Source: Platanthera guangdongensis
Taxonomy: Eukaryota > Streptophyta > Magnoliopsida > Asparagales > Orchidaceae
Reading direction: 5' to 3'
NCBI GenBank assembly: GCA_039583875.1
Contig: CM077159.1
Coordinates: forward strand, 828,812-892,811
Length of the DNA: 64,000 bases
Part shown: positions 12,483-22,946 of the stretch, piece after piece
How the letters are laid out: each line of letters starts with the position of its first letter
Position numbering within the stretch: position 1 is the stretch's first letter
Notes under the pieces: generated by a model
Databases searched by the model: none
Told to the model about the DNA's origin: nothing
The model's input: only the letters and a program-made list of their open reading frames with translations
Translations under genes and position numbers: made by a program

Positions 12483-13714
12483 GGACATACCTTCCCAGTG
12501 TACTTGGGTTCTTCTTCCTCATATGTTTATACCATTAGCCCAAAGTAGGCTTCCTCCTCATAACTAGACTAAGATGAGTCAGTGTCACTGAGGGTCTTGC
12601 ACTTCTTGGCTACCAGGCTTCTTTCAGTCTTCTTCTTATTATAAGAAGTTTTCTTCTCATCTCTTCTTCCACCCTCCTCCTTGTGAGGGCAGTTTGTACT
12701 TATATGCCCTAACTTATTACAACAGTAGCAAACAACATTAGATGAAACATGTTTGTTCGGTTTAGATTTATACCTGTCAAATGTGTGACTTTTCTTTTGA
12801 TAGTCATCGTCGTGACGTGATCTTTTGAATGACGATTCATTTCATCTCATTTGTTTCTTCTTGCTGAGAAACTTCTTAAATTGTCTGGAGAGTAGGAAGA
12901 ACTCTCCATCAGATAGCTCTGAGCCTGAGGTGCTTGGCTCTGAGTCTTCTTCTTCATAGTATTCTTGAGTAGAAGCAGAAGATGCAGCTTTGGCCTTTCT
13001 TGAGTTGTCTGCCTTCATTGCAACAGACTTATCTTTTGACGAAGATCTGTTGCCCTCTTCTTCATCTTTTCTTATATTGATTTGAAGCTCATATGACATA
13101 AGCTTCCCGAAGAGATTCTGAGGGTCGGTTTCAACTAATCTGCCGAACTCCCTGATGGCACGTATTTTGTTATCCCATTCCTTTGTCAAGGATCTCAGGA
13201 ACTTGTCGTTTAGTTCACCATCTGTGAACACCCGGACGTAGTTCCTTAGGCCATTGATGACTTTGAAAAAGATTTCATTTGTGTCGGCAATTGCTTCCTT
13301 AAGGCCTTGCTTGAAGGCCTCATACTTCTGATTTAGAAGTGATCTTCTGTCATCCCTTACTTCTTCTGTGCCTTCCATCAAGATGATTAGAGACTACCAC
13401 TTCTCCTTGGCAGAATTGCAGTGAATGAGGTTCTACAACATAGAGTTATAGACTGCACTTGCGATGATGTTTTTGGCTTTCTTGTCAAGAGAGACAAGTG
13501 CATTCTCATCTTTGTTGGGGTCCATCAATTTCTTTGGCACCTTCTTAGTAGGATCAATAGTGGAAGCAGTCATAGGCACATGAGGGCCTTCTTCCACTAT
13601 CATGAAGATGCGGGGGTCAACAGATTCCCTGAAGAACTTTACTCTTTCTTTCCACATGGGAAAGTTTGCATTATTACACACTGGAAGCTTAGTGGAGTCC
13701 TTGGATCTGTCCAA
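12483..13714 (-). pseudogene. gag: gag of SIRE-like copia element (SIRE-B), broken
   Basis: On the minus strand this reads as the copia gag family: KLPVCNNANFPMWKERVKFF, then MEGTEEV...RRSLLNQKYEAF, then FLRSLTKEWDNKIRAIREFGRLVETDP and a Ser/Glu-rich tail. It is closely related to the gag at 61178-63481. The expected ATG is TTG at 13712-13714. Two TAG codons near 13390-13435 sit where the related copy has CAG. A knuckle-containing tail continues to about 12483, where similarity stops. Pol is absent. Confidence 0.85.
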
Positions 13715-14516
13715 GCTTAAAACACTCAAAATATAACTTGGGGCAGATCTGTTCAAAGTGTTAACCTTTTGATGAACAACCTTCTTCTGATAACAATCGA
13801 AAAATGTTTAAGTTGTCTAACTAAATCACCTAGATGGGGTGAATAAGTGAGTTCTGCGTCTTTTTGTGCAATAAAAATTGAACCAGCGATGTACAGAAAA
13901 ATAAGCGAGCATTTACAGATGACACCAATAATTATAGTGGTTCCCCAACCTTGGGTACATCCACTTTCCACCACACCGATCTAGCAACGCACTAGACTCG
14001 GCCACTCGACTATTCTTGGGTTGAAAACAATCCTACCACTCGGATCAATGCCCATATACCTCGGAGTAAAAACTCCTACAAATTAGAGAAGAATCTCCAA
14101 CAACTCGATCCTGAAATAGGATCTACACTTGGAAGAAAAACTTCTTACAATACTCAGAGACAAAATCTCCTACAAGAATTGAAATAGATTTACAATAACA
14201 GTAAAATAATCTTCACTTCAGATCTGAGAACTTCAAACTTCTTCCTTCTTGAAAGTGGAAACTCTGTCAGGAATAGATCGAGGAAGACTGCTGAAATCTC
14301 TGGATTTGAAACTCTTAAGATCAACGCGATCCAGAAAGAGATCAGCAGAAGTTAAACCCCTTGATCTGTTGATCGATTCTTGTTCTTAACTTCTTGAATC
14401 GGAGAAGAGCAGCGGCGAGAATGACAATGAGGAGCCGCGGCTTTCCCGATTTAGAATGAAAGGGCGATTCAAAAAACTTATTTTCGCATGTTAGGGTTAG
14501 TAGAAATTCAAAGGAC

Positions 14517-14524
14517 CTTTTATA
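14517..14524 (-). promoter_or_regulatory. TATA box of SIRE-B LTR
   Basis: TATAAAAG on the minus strand matches in sequence and setting the box at 60336-60343 of the related LTR. The palindrome array lies immediately upstream. Confidence 0.65.
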
Positions 14525-14639
14525 GGACAAGCCTAACGGTCATAATCATAAATGACTGCACACGTCGACCAATTAGAGTCGAGATTAAATTTGAACTCAT
14601 TTCAGTCTGGACTTAACAAAATTTCAGAAAAATTCCCTG

Positions 14640-15195
14640 CATTTCTCTAGTGGTTTATAGACTACTCAAGTAATAACTTCTGTTTATTGAGAACGATACT
14701 TAAATAAATTTCGGAAGTGATTACTGGCTTCTCGAGAAGTGACTTCTACTACTCGAGAACTATAGTAAGACATCTCAAGAACTACCACGACTTCTCAAGA
14801 ACAAGACTTCTTCTCGAAACTAAATTTCTTCTTACTCGAGTAATGGTCCTAGGACTTCTCGAGACAGGGTATGGCCTTCTCGAGTACTGGCTTCTGTTAC
14901 TCGAGTACAACACTTAGAAAATTTCTGAAATGAATTATTGAGTAAACTCGAGACATAGATAAGTAGTACTCGAGTACTCCATGGCTTACTCTAATATTGG
15001 ACTAAGCCTTCTTGAGAATGATTTCTATTACTCGAGAACTGTACTTAGTATGCTCGAGAATTCATTCTAGCACTACTCGAGTACAATAAATACTACTCGA
15101 GTAATGTACTAGGAAAATTTTACTTTCTCAAAATTATTTTCTTCAAGGTATATAATAACTATTCTTTCTTCCATTTCTTTAGTACTCGAGAATGA
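14640..15195 (-). repeat. TACTCGAGTA palindrome array in SIRE-B LTR
   Basis: About seventeen irregularly spaced CTCGAG-centred copies, many extended to ACTCGAGTA, with some TTCTCGAGAA variants. Spacing is roughly 15-40 bases, with unrelated sequence between. Confidence 0.9.
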
Positions 15196-15303
15196 AGTGT
15201 GTCCCAATAGAGAGGCTACACATGAGTTAACACCATGGATCACACAATGAGGGATTACATTGTTTGGTCCTGTGTTTGATAACTCATTGTAGGATGACAT
15301 TTG

Positions 15304-15308
15304 TCTAC
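15304..15308. repeat. Target site duplication TCTAC, left copy
   Basis: TCTAC lies directly before the Athila LTR at 15309 and is repeated at 33413-33417 directly after the other LTR. Confidence 0.9.
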
Positions 15309-16285
15309 TGATTGGCCCGCGAACAGACTCTTACTGTGGTTGGTTCGGTGAGTCGATCGCCGCGGGCTTGCTAGGGTAGGCAAGTGCACCTATCGCAAGT
15401 AGTACTCGATATTCGGGAGAATACCGAGGTCGTATTATTCCCGGGAACGGGTTGATTACCCCTACTCCTCCGAAAACACTATTATTTTACCGAAATAGAA
15501 GTTGAGGGTTTTAAGTAAAATAGGAACGAAAATAGATTTTAAGAAAGTAGTCGATGAAGAGATAACTCCCGGTATCGAATTGCGTTAGGATTAAAAATAG
15601 ATTTGAATAACTAGATATCTAAAGTTTCAATTTAATTAATGCGGAAACTTGGCCGTGGAGGTTCAAAATAATGAGCTCACCTATCTCTAGGAATATCGCT
15701 CACCTAGACATTAAGGCTATTCGACCGGGCTCTCGTCCGACGAAGGATTCCCCTTAATGCCCGCAGTACGCTAAGAACCCCGCTATTGGGTGGGGAACCC
15801 GATCCGGTAGAGTTAGCGCGCCTCCTCTCTCGAGGGTTAGTGCGGAACTCTATCTACCCAGGGGTGATCTGTCCATATGCACGGCCTCTCGGCTAGCTAG
15901 CGTATGGATAACGGAAATAGAGCCCACACATCGATATGTGGGTCTACGCGTCGTTAACCCGGGGTAAACCTTAAGTTTTTAATTAAATTGAAAAATTAGA
16001 CATTTGGTTATTTAAAACATTTTAGATCCCAAAGCTCTTCGATACCGAGGGCTAAAAGCAATTAGCCACTCATCGGAATGGGGATAGCTTATATGTTTAG
16101 TTATGCGAGCGTCCTAAACTATTCGCTGAAAGGTTATAAAGAAAATAAGAAGAAAAGCAAAATAACCTAATTTTAGAAAAGTTGTTACAAATAAACACAC
16201 CCGCACTCATTCAAACATATAATAAAAGGAAGAAATAAAACTAATTTACACATAAGAGAAAATTGCATAATTGACATTTGCAGGT

Positions 16286-16730
16286 CCCACTCAAACGAGT
16301 GGGGGCGAGAAATAAAAGCTGAAAAGTGCATAATTGAAATTTGCAAGTCCCACTCAAACGAGTGGGGGCGGGAAATAAAAGCTGAAAAGTGCAAGTCCTA
16401 CTCAAACGAGTAGGACTGAAATGAAAGTGAGTCCTACTCAAACGAGTAGGAGAAAATAGATGCGATTACATGGCTATCTTAAATATTTACATCAAAATAC
16501 AGTCCGACCATTTAACTCCTAGCGAGTAGGCGGAAAATCAAATCCAGCCATTTAACTCAAGTGAGTAGGCGGAAAAATAAAGAATGAAAATTACAAGTCC
16601 TACTCAAACGAGTAGGACTGAAAATACAGACCGGCCATTTAACTCAAGTGAGTAGGCGGAAAAATAAAAACTACAAACACTTGCTTGAATCAAATCCAGC
16701 CAATTAACTCAAATGAGTAGGCGGAAAAAT
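16286..16730 (-). repeat. Array of short hairpins in transcribed part of Athila LTR
   Basis: Copies with an AAAC loop on the plus strand are 16286-16303 and 16349-16366 (CCCACTC/GAGTGGG stems), and 16394-16417, about 16431 and 16596-16619 (up to ten pairs, CCTACTC/GAGTAGG). Weaker relatives of the form TTAACTC-GAGTAGG occur near 16515, 16549, 16637 and 16706. The same series is in the other LTR at about 31308-31750. C-G and T-A alternate at the same stem position. Confidence 0.8.
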
Positions 16731-17644
16731 AAAAATTACACACGCACTCTACTTGAAAGTAACTACTCACGCACTCGACATAAATAAACACACACACACA
16801 CACTTGCATAATTTAACTTAGGAGCTGAAAAATATCTCATACACGCACACACTCGTGCTAAAATAATTGCAAAAATCAAAGTTATCGAAAAATTAAAATG
16901 ACTGCATTTCTACCGCTGGAATGCAGTAGAAATGCATAAAAAGGCAAAATAAAAATTGTTTGAGCAAAAAGTTTTCAAATTAAAGTGAGAAGGGCAAGTG
17001 CCCGAAAAATTAAAACGTTTACATTTTACCGTTAGATTTTGATAGAAATGCTTAAAAAGTGAAAATAAAAATTGTTTGAGCGAAAATATTTTTTGTGAGT
17101 ACTTAAAATGCAAGTTTATGAAAAATAAAAATGACAATTTATATATTATTATAGCCTTGTAAAATGGTTTAAAAAGAGAGAGTAAGCTAAAAAGAAGCAG
17201 TAGTTTTATAGCTAAAACAAAGTAAAAGAAGTTAAGCGGAATGAAAACTACCTTTTTTAATGTTTTACAAGTTCATAAAAGCGCATTTTGAAGCATGAAA
17301 ATCCTAAGTCTAACCAAATTTAAAGAGTTAGAGAATGAAAACGGCCATAATAACGGCTATAAGTTTTGTTATATTTGGAAAGAAAACGAGAACATTTGCG
17401 TTTTAAAACATGAAAGTGTATAAGATTGAAGTAAAGGAGGTCTTTAGAGAAAATTCAGAGCATATGAGGATGAGAAAAATATCTATTTTATTAATAAAAG
17501 AAGTTGATTACAGGAGCTTAAACAAACTAAATTCAAAAAGGGGAAAAGAGAATCCTTACATAGCACTAAAGCAGCTCTAACGGCAGCCCTTATACATCAA
17601 AATGGTTCGGATTTTTGGAACCCTGAACTCATACAGCAGCTGCC

Positions 17645-17652
17645 TTTTTATA
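17645..17652 (-). promoter_or_regulatory. TATA box of Athila 3' LTR
   Basis: TATAAAAA on the minus strand, inside an inverted CCTATAAAAAGG context, lies about 27 bases downstream of the palindrome array. The partner in the 5' LTR is at 32668-32675. Confidence 0.65.
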
Positions 17653-17678
17653 GGCAAAAATTTCCAAGTACACGCCCT

Positions 17679-18240
17679 CCGACACGGGCGTGTCGGGGGG
17701 CGTGTCAGCACTATTTTACCGCGGGATTCGGCGACCTGACGGATTTGACGGCGATTTGACTTTCCGGCCGAAAACGCGGCAGTCACGCCCCAAGTCACGG
17801 GCGTGACGGTGGGCGTGTCATTCGGCGCTTTAAGGCGATGTTGACTTCGGGATTCGCCGGCGGCAGTTTGTCGGGCGGACACGGGCGTGGCGCACATCGG
17901 ACACGGGCGTGTCCCTCTTGGGTTCGACGAACGTTGAGCGCGAAACATTAACCTGGCTGGCACGGGGCGTGTCGGGATGCCACGGGCATGTCGCACATCA
18001 GACACGGGCGTGGCCCTCTTGGGTCGACGAAAGTTGAGTTGAAATCATCAAGCGGGATGGACACGACTGGGTCACGCCCCGTGTCGGATTGACACGGGCG
18101 TGTCGGATTATGGAACACGGGCGTGTCGGGCTTTCCTCTTCAAAATTGGCCTCTTTTCGGGATTTTGAGCTGTCACGTCCTGGTCACGGGCGTGACCAAT
18201 ATGTCACGGGCGTGACATGTCATTTTTGCAGATTTTGACT
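17679..18240 (-). repeat. GACACGGGCGTGTC palindrome array in Athila LTR
   Basis: Copies of GACACGGGCGTGTC and relatives (CACGGGCGTG; GGTCACGGGCGTGACC) are spaced irregularly over 560 bases, upstream of the TATA box in the sense of transcription. The region is markedly GC-rich against an AT-rich LTR. The 5' LTR copy spans 32702-33245. Confidence 0.9.
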
Positions 18241-18388
18241 TTTTTTCCTGACAAATAAAATAAAGCAAGTTAGTATAATATTTACAAAAATAGGAGCATT
18301 TTATTGAATAAAACAAGTAGAAATGACAAAAAATAAATAAAACGACTTAAGTAATGTACATAAAATTAGGTATATTTACAATTCATCA

Positions 18389-18400
18389 AATACCCCCATA
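18389..18400 (-). other. Polypurine tract of Athila element
   Basis: TATGGGGGTATT on the minus strand directly precedes the 3' LTR. A CTTTTGC/GCAAAAG inverted pair lies next to it at about 18407-18430. Confidence 0.8.
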
Positions 18401-20256
18401 CTTAAGCTTTTGCAATTCCAGAGCAAAAGTTTGAGATGAACTTATAAGGAATAATAAAAAAAAACTCTAAGTTTAGCTACCGCTTAATCAATTATAAGAG
18501 AGATCTAAATAAATAAACGGGGCGTAAGAGTTAAGTCCTAAATTTATGAAGATGATTTAAATAGCGCAAAAGTTTTGGCCAAAAGACTTCTTGATATAAT
18601 CAAATAGAAAGCAATAATTGTAAAGGTTAGATTAACAAGAATAGTTTGGAATTATATGAACTTTTAGCCTATAGGAGTTTTACTGGAAATAATGCAATTT
18701 ACAAATTATGCTCTCAAAACGATTTTTGAACTAAATCTAGAATCGTGAAATTGACTAAGGGGGTTGATGTTGGTTTATGAAGAGAGTTTTGATTTTTGAG
18801 GCGAGGTAGTTTTTTTTCTCGAACCTCCATGTTTTTTTTTTGATTATTAGGAAAATGAAATCTTATTTTCCTAATATTGATTTTTTTTTTCAACTTCATA
18901 ATAAATGTTAACCCAATGTATATGTGTAGGAGTAATGAATTTTATCCTCTTACTCCATAGCATATAATCTTTTAATCTATTGGGTGCCTATGTTTACGGA
19001 ACGAAATCTTATTCCCATGGACATAGGATCTTTTAAGGATAACAATTTTATCATGCCAAGTCAGTCATGATAAGGACGGTGAGTAAAGAAAACTAGATTT
19101 TTTATTAAAAAACAATTTTGAGAGCAACCTTAATAAATTGTAAGTTCCAATTTTTCAGAAAGCTAAAAGTAAAAATAATTGAATCCTATAATCGTTATTT
19201 TCTAACATAATACACGTGCTCCTATCAATGAAAAATTAGAAGTAGTGCCTAAAACGAGTTCGCTATTTTTAACAAAGCATAATGAATTCTTTAAAACTTA
19301 ACCCCGAATATTTAAATTTTTCAATCAATAATTAACAAACGAATAACAAACAAAGAATTAATAAAATTCACATATAAATAAACTCAAAGCAAAATTTTTG
19401 GATAACAAAAAAATTAAGGATGGTATATTTGATTTATTTGTTTCAAAATATTTTTTGGTTTTTTTAGAGTTTTTTTTTGTTTTTTTTTTCATCATTTTTT
19501 TTTTGTGTTTTTTTTTATTTATTATCTCTTTTTTTGAAGTTTAGTGAACTTATTATCTTTTTTAGATTTTTAAGGTTTTGCGGAAAGTGGGAGAAAAAGA
19601 GATGGTATGAGAGAGAAAAGGAAGGGGGAGAGAGAAGATTATTTACAAAAAAATATTTACACAGATTTTTACAAAATGAAACTAAACATGTTTTTGGAAT
19701 TTTGGTTTTATGAATTTTTTTGGAGTTTTTGTTTTATAATTTTTTTTTTTGAATGTTTTTTGTGTTTTTTGGGATTTTTGCTTTAAAAAGACATAAAACA
19801 AAAACATTTTAAAGACAGAAAAAAAACTTAGGTTTTTGGGATTTTGTTTTCATTTTCAAATTTTTTTTGAAGTTTTTGTTATTTTTATAGTTTTTTTTTT
19901 GTTCATATATATTTTTTATGTTTAAAGTGCAGAAAATAGAAAGACAGTGCAGAAAATAGAAATATGAAAAAGAAAGCGAGAAAACACCCCCATACTTAAG
20001 TCCAACATTGTCCCCAATGTTGTAACGTAAGTATGCGGAACAAAACAGGGAAGATAATATATACAAAGAAAAGAAAGAAATGGGGGGGGGGGGTAGAAGC
20101 TTCCCTGAGAGGAGGTGGGGGAGGCGCAGTTTAGGAACCCTGCATTAGGAAGAAAAATAGCAAAGAAAAAGGTAAAGAGATAGCGAAAAAGATAAACATG
20201 GGGTGCCTCCCAGGAGCGCTTTGTTTATAGTCGCGTAGCTTGACTATGTTGGCGGT
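18401..20256 (-). other. AT-rich 3' untranslated region of Athila element
   Basis: This lies between the integrase stop and the polypurine tract. It has long T and A runs, a G run at 20081-20092 and no credible gene, so the env-like ORF known in some Athila elements is absent. A second polypurine-like copy, CACCCCCATACTTAAG on the plus strand, ends at 20000. It is followed by a hairpin, CAACATTG (20003-20010) with CAATGTTG (20015-20022). Confidence 0.75.
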
Positions 20257-21861
20257 TTATATATCTAGGAGGGTTATGGATTCGAAATTACCGTCCACAG
20301 GATCGCCTGCTATGTATAATTTTAAGCGATGACCGTTCACTTTAAACGAGCCTTTATCCGGGTGGGAGACGAGTACGGTCCCATAAGGCCAAACCTCTTC
20401 AACTTTGAAGGGGCCGGACCAACGTGATCTAAGTTTCCCGGGGAAAAGTCTAAGTCGTGAGTTATAAAGAAGGACAAGATCGCCCCGAGAAAAAGTTTTT
20501 GGGGGCTTGAGTTTTCGGTCGTGATAAAACTTAGAACGCTCCTTATAGAACTTATTGCTCTCGTATGCGTTGGCACGCCATTCATCGAGCTCATTTAGTT
20601 GCAGTTTTCTATTTTGGGCGGCTAAGTTAGCGTCGAGATTTAAAAGTTTTAAAGCCCAAAGTGCGCGATGTTCTAATTCGACGGGTAGATGACACGCTTT
20701 GCCGTACACTAATCGATACGGCGTACAACCAATTGCGGTTTTGTATGCGGTACGATAAGCCCACAACGCATCGTCGAGCTTGATGGACCAATCTTTCCTA
20801 TTAAGTGAAACGGTTTTCTCTAATATGCGCTTTATCTCCCGATTTACTACCTCTACTTGGCCACTAGTTTGCGGGTGGTAGGGGGTGGCAAGTTTGTGCG
20901 TGACGCCGTATCTAGCTAACGTCTTAGCCATCTGGGTGTTGCAGAAATGCGTCCCCCGATCACTTACAATAGCGCGCGGAGTGCCGAAGCGAGAAAATAG
21001 CTTTTTAAGAAATGTAACGACGACTCGCACATCGTTGGTGGGGAGAGCTTGCGCTTCCGCCCATCTCGATACGTAGTCGACCGCTACTAAAATATACATA
21101 TTTTTGAAAGACGGAGGTAGGGGGCCAACAAAATCTATGCCCCATAAATCGAAGACTTCGCATTCTAAAAACATGTTTTGGGGCATCTCGTCGCGACGAG
21201 AGATGTTACCCAACCGCTGACAGCTATCGCATGCGCGCACAAAATTGTGAGCGTCTTTGAATATAGTGGGCCAAAAGAAGCCCGCCTCTAGCGTCTTCCG
21301 CGCGGTCCGGTTAGCTTGATAATGCCCACCAGCCGGACCCTCGTGGCAGTGCCTAAGGATTTGCGTGCACTCCACACCCGCGACACATCTTCGGACTGCT
21401 TGGTCCGCGCAGAGACGAAAAAGGAAAGGGTCCTCCCAAAAGAAATATTTCAAGTCAGAAAAGAATTTCTTCTTTTGCTGGCTTGAAAAGTCTTTTGGAA
21501 GTACCCTCGCAACTAAATAGTTTGCAAAATCTGCGAACCAAGGCGGGGAAGAAGAACTAGTAGTTATGGCAAGGAGGCGTTCCTCGGGGAATCTGTCATT
21601 TATGTCAGATTCGACGAGCGCTTCCGCAGCGGGATTTTCTAAGCGGGAGAGGTGATCGGCGGCTAAATTTTCCGCGCCCCTCTTATCCCGGATCTCTAAA
21701 TCGAACTCCTGCAAGAGGAGGATCCATCGAAGAAGGCGGGGTTTGGCGTCCGTTTTTGCTAACAAATATTTTAAGGCAGAATGGTCGGTAAATACGATAA
21801 CTTTGGATAACGTTAGATACGAGCGAAACTTATCGAAAGCAAATACGACGGCTAAAAGTTC
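20257..21861 (-). CDS. Integrase and end of RNase H, Athila (disrupted polyprotein)
   Basis: A 502-codon open stretch (20257-21765), extending in frame towards 21861, encodes [10 protein letters not shown] of RNase H and then integrase. The zinc-binding [10 protein letters not shown]...CDSC, then [14 protein letters not shown] and QVEVVNREI supply the DDE residues. The C-terminal [12 protein letters not shown] region lacks a chromodomain, as expected for Athila. It has no internal stop, but its upstream part (RT, protease) is separated by the nested copia, so it cannot be translated as part of the normal polyprotein. Confidence 0.85.
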   Translation of the reverse strand, partial: ELLAVVFAFDKFRSYLTLSKVIVFTDHSALKYLLAKTDAKPRLLRWILLLQEFDLEIRDKRGAENLAADHLSRLENPAAEALVESDINDRFPEERLLAITTSSSSPPWFADFANYLVARVLPKDFSSQQKKKFFSDLKYFFWEDPFLFRLCADQAVRRCVAGVECTQILRHCHEGPAGGHYQANRTARKTLEAGFFWPTIFKDAHNFVRACDSCQRLGNISRRDEMPQNMFLECEVFDLWGIDFVGPLPPSFKNMYILVAVDYVSRWAEAQALPTNDVRVVVTFLKKLFSRFGTPRAIVSDRGTHFCNTQMAKTLARYGVTHKLATPYHPQTSGQVEVVNREIKRILEKTVSLNRKDWSIKLDDALWAYRTAYKTAIGCTPYRLVYGKACHLPVELEHRALWALKLLNLDANLAAQNRKLQLNELDEWRANAYESNKFYKERSKFYHDRKLKPPKTFSRGDLVLLYNSRLRLFPGKLRSRWSGPFKVEEVWPYGTVLVSHPDKGSFKVNGHRLKLYIAGDPVDGNFESITLLDI

Positions 21862-21914
21862 CTTTTCCGTTGTCGTATAATTTCCTTGTGCGGAAGTGAG
21901 GGTCTTGCTAGCGT
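21862..21914. repeat. 53-bp duplication flanking nested copia, left copy
   Basis: Identical to 27401-27453. It is Athila RNase H sequence (minus-strand ...[11 protein letters not shown]) present on both sides of the copia, so it is a target duplication about ten times longer than the usual 5 bp. Confidence 0.9.
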
Positions 21915-22266
21915 CTGATCCAGCGGTTTGTTAACCGAGCGGTCTGGCGGTCTATCTGGTGCCTGGAGACCGGGCGGTCTATCGGTCTACCTCTGCGGCC
22001 TGTTCTATCCTGCTGGAGTTGCCGAGCGGTTAGCCCATCTGTCTAACCGCGCGGCTATGCGGTCTCCATTATTCTAGTCCGCCGCCCAGTACTGTAAATG
22101 TTTAGTCCCACATGTGTTTGTATACTCTCTTTCTTATCTCCTCCATTCTATATAAGGGAGGCCATACCTTTGTAAATGATATCTTTATTGGATAATAAAA
22201 TTTCAATTATTCAAAAGTTTATTCGCTTGTCTTCTACTTTTCGCTTCTTTTCTCTACTTTCTAACA
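21915..22266 (+). repeat. 5' LTR of nested copia, 5'-truncated
   Basis: It starts inside the LTR at CTGATCCAGCGG and ends CTAACA just before TGGTATCAGAG (primer site from 22267). Positions 21930-22065 are rich in GCGGTCT units, including AGACCGGGCGGTCT. A TATATAAG box lies at 22149-22156. Confidence 0.9.
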
Positions 22267-22277
22267 TGGTATCAGAG
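22267..22277 (+). other. Primer binding site of nested copia
   Basis: TGGTATCAGAG directly abuts the LTR end. It matches the initiator Met-tRNA type. Confidence 0.85.
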
Positions 22278-22946
22278 GACACGGTCATTTCCCTCTGATT
22301 CTGTGCGCTCTCTGTTGTTCGCGGCTTGTTGTCCGCATTCTGCGACTTGCTTCGCGACTTGGCTTCTCTCTATCCGCACGGCTTGTTTCTATCCGCGCGG
22401 CTTGTTTCTGTCCGCTGCCCTGTTCGCGCGGCTTGCTTCTTCTTCTCTTCTCCTACTGCTCTTTGTTGCAGTCAGCGACCTGTTTCCTGTCGCCGCGCTC
22501 CTTGTTCTTTCCTCCCGCTCCGACTTCCTAGTCGTTGCGGTCTGTCCCTATCCGCGTGTGTTGTCTCTCTACTCGCGGCTTGCTGCTGTGATCTGCCTGA
22601 CCGTGCGGGTTGTTCCTTTCTCACCCGCATCTTGGTCGCGGTCATCAGCTCTTCTCCTCTCTTCTGTTCGCTCGGCCTTTAGTCCGCGCGACCTCTTCCC
22701 CGCTGTGCCTTTGACCGCCTTCTCTCCGCTGCTGTGATCTGCCGACCGTGCGGGTTATTACTTTCTTACCCGCATCTTGGTCGCGGTCACCTGCTCTTCT
22801 CCTCTCTGCTGTTCGCTCGGCCTTTTCAGTCCGCGCGACCTCTTCCCCCTGTGCCTTTGCCTGTTTCAAGCCGCTACTGTTCGCGCGGCTTCGTCTGCTT
22901 TCTAACCGCTTCAGTTCGCGCGGCTTTCTTCTGCTTGCCGGGTTCT
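22278..22946 (+). other. Leader of nested copia with GCGCGGCTT repeats
   Basis: A CT-rich leader containing repeated CGCGCGGCTT units (around 22395-22440 and 22870-22925) and a duplicated block (22590-22690 versus 22738-22850). Long open frames here are low-complexity and not supported as genes. Confidence 0.6.

Larger units (their letters stand above)
13798..15308 (-). repeat. 5' LTR of SIRE-B copia, first part (split by Athila insertion)
   Basis: A degenerate Met-tRNA-type primer site lies just left of 13798 on the minus strand. The LTR resembles 59105-61095 (same leader text and same TACTCGAGTA repeats). It is cut at 15308 by the Athila element and resumes at 33418-33536. Together the parts give about 1.63 kb. 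The terminal CA at 13798 is mutated. Confidence 0.8.
15309..18388 (-). repeat. 3' LTR of Athila element
   Basis: TGATTGG...TTCATCA, 3080 bp, nearly identical to 30331-33412. On the minus strand, U3 is at the right (palindromes 17679-18240, then TATA at 17645-17652). The transcribed part runs left and contains the hairpin series at 16286-16730. Confidence 0.95.

Noticed and set aside
22303..22737. 144-codon frame in the nested copia leader
   Set aside because: Low-complexity Ser/Leu/Arg translation of CT-rich repeats upstream of the gag ATG.
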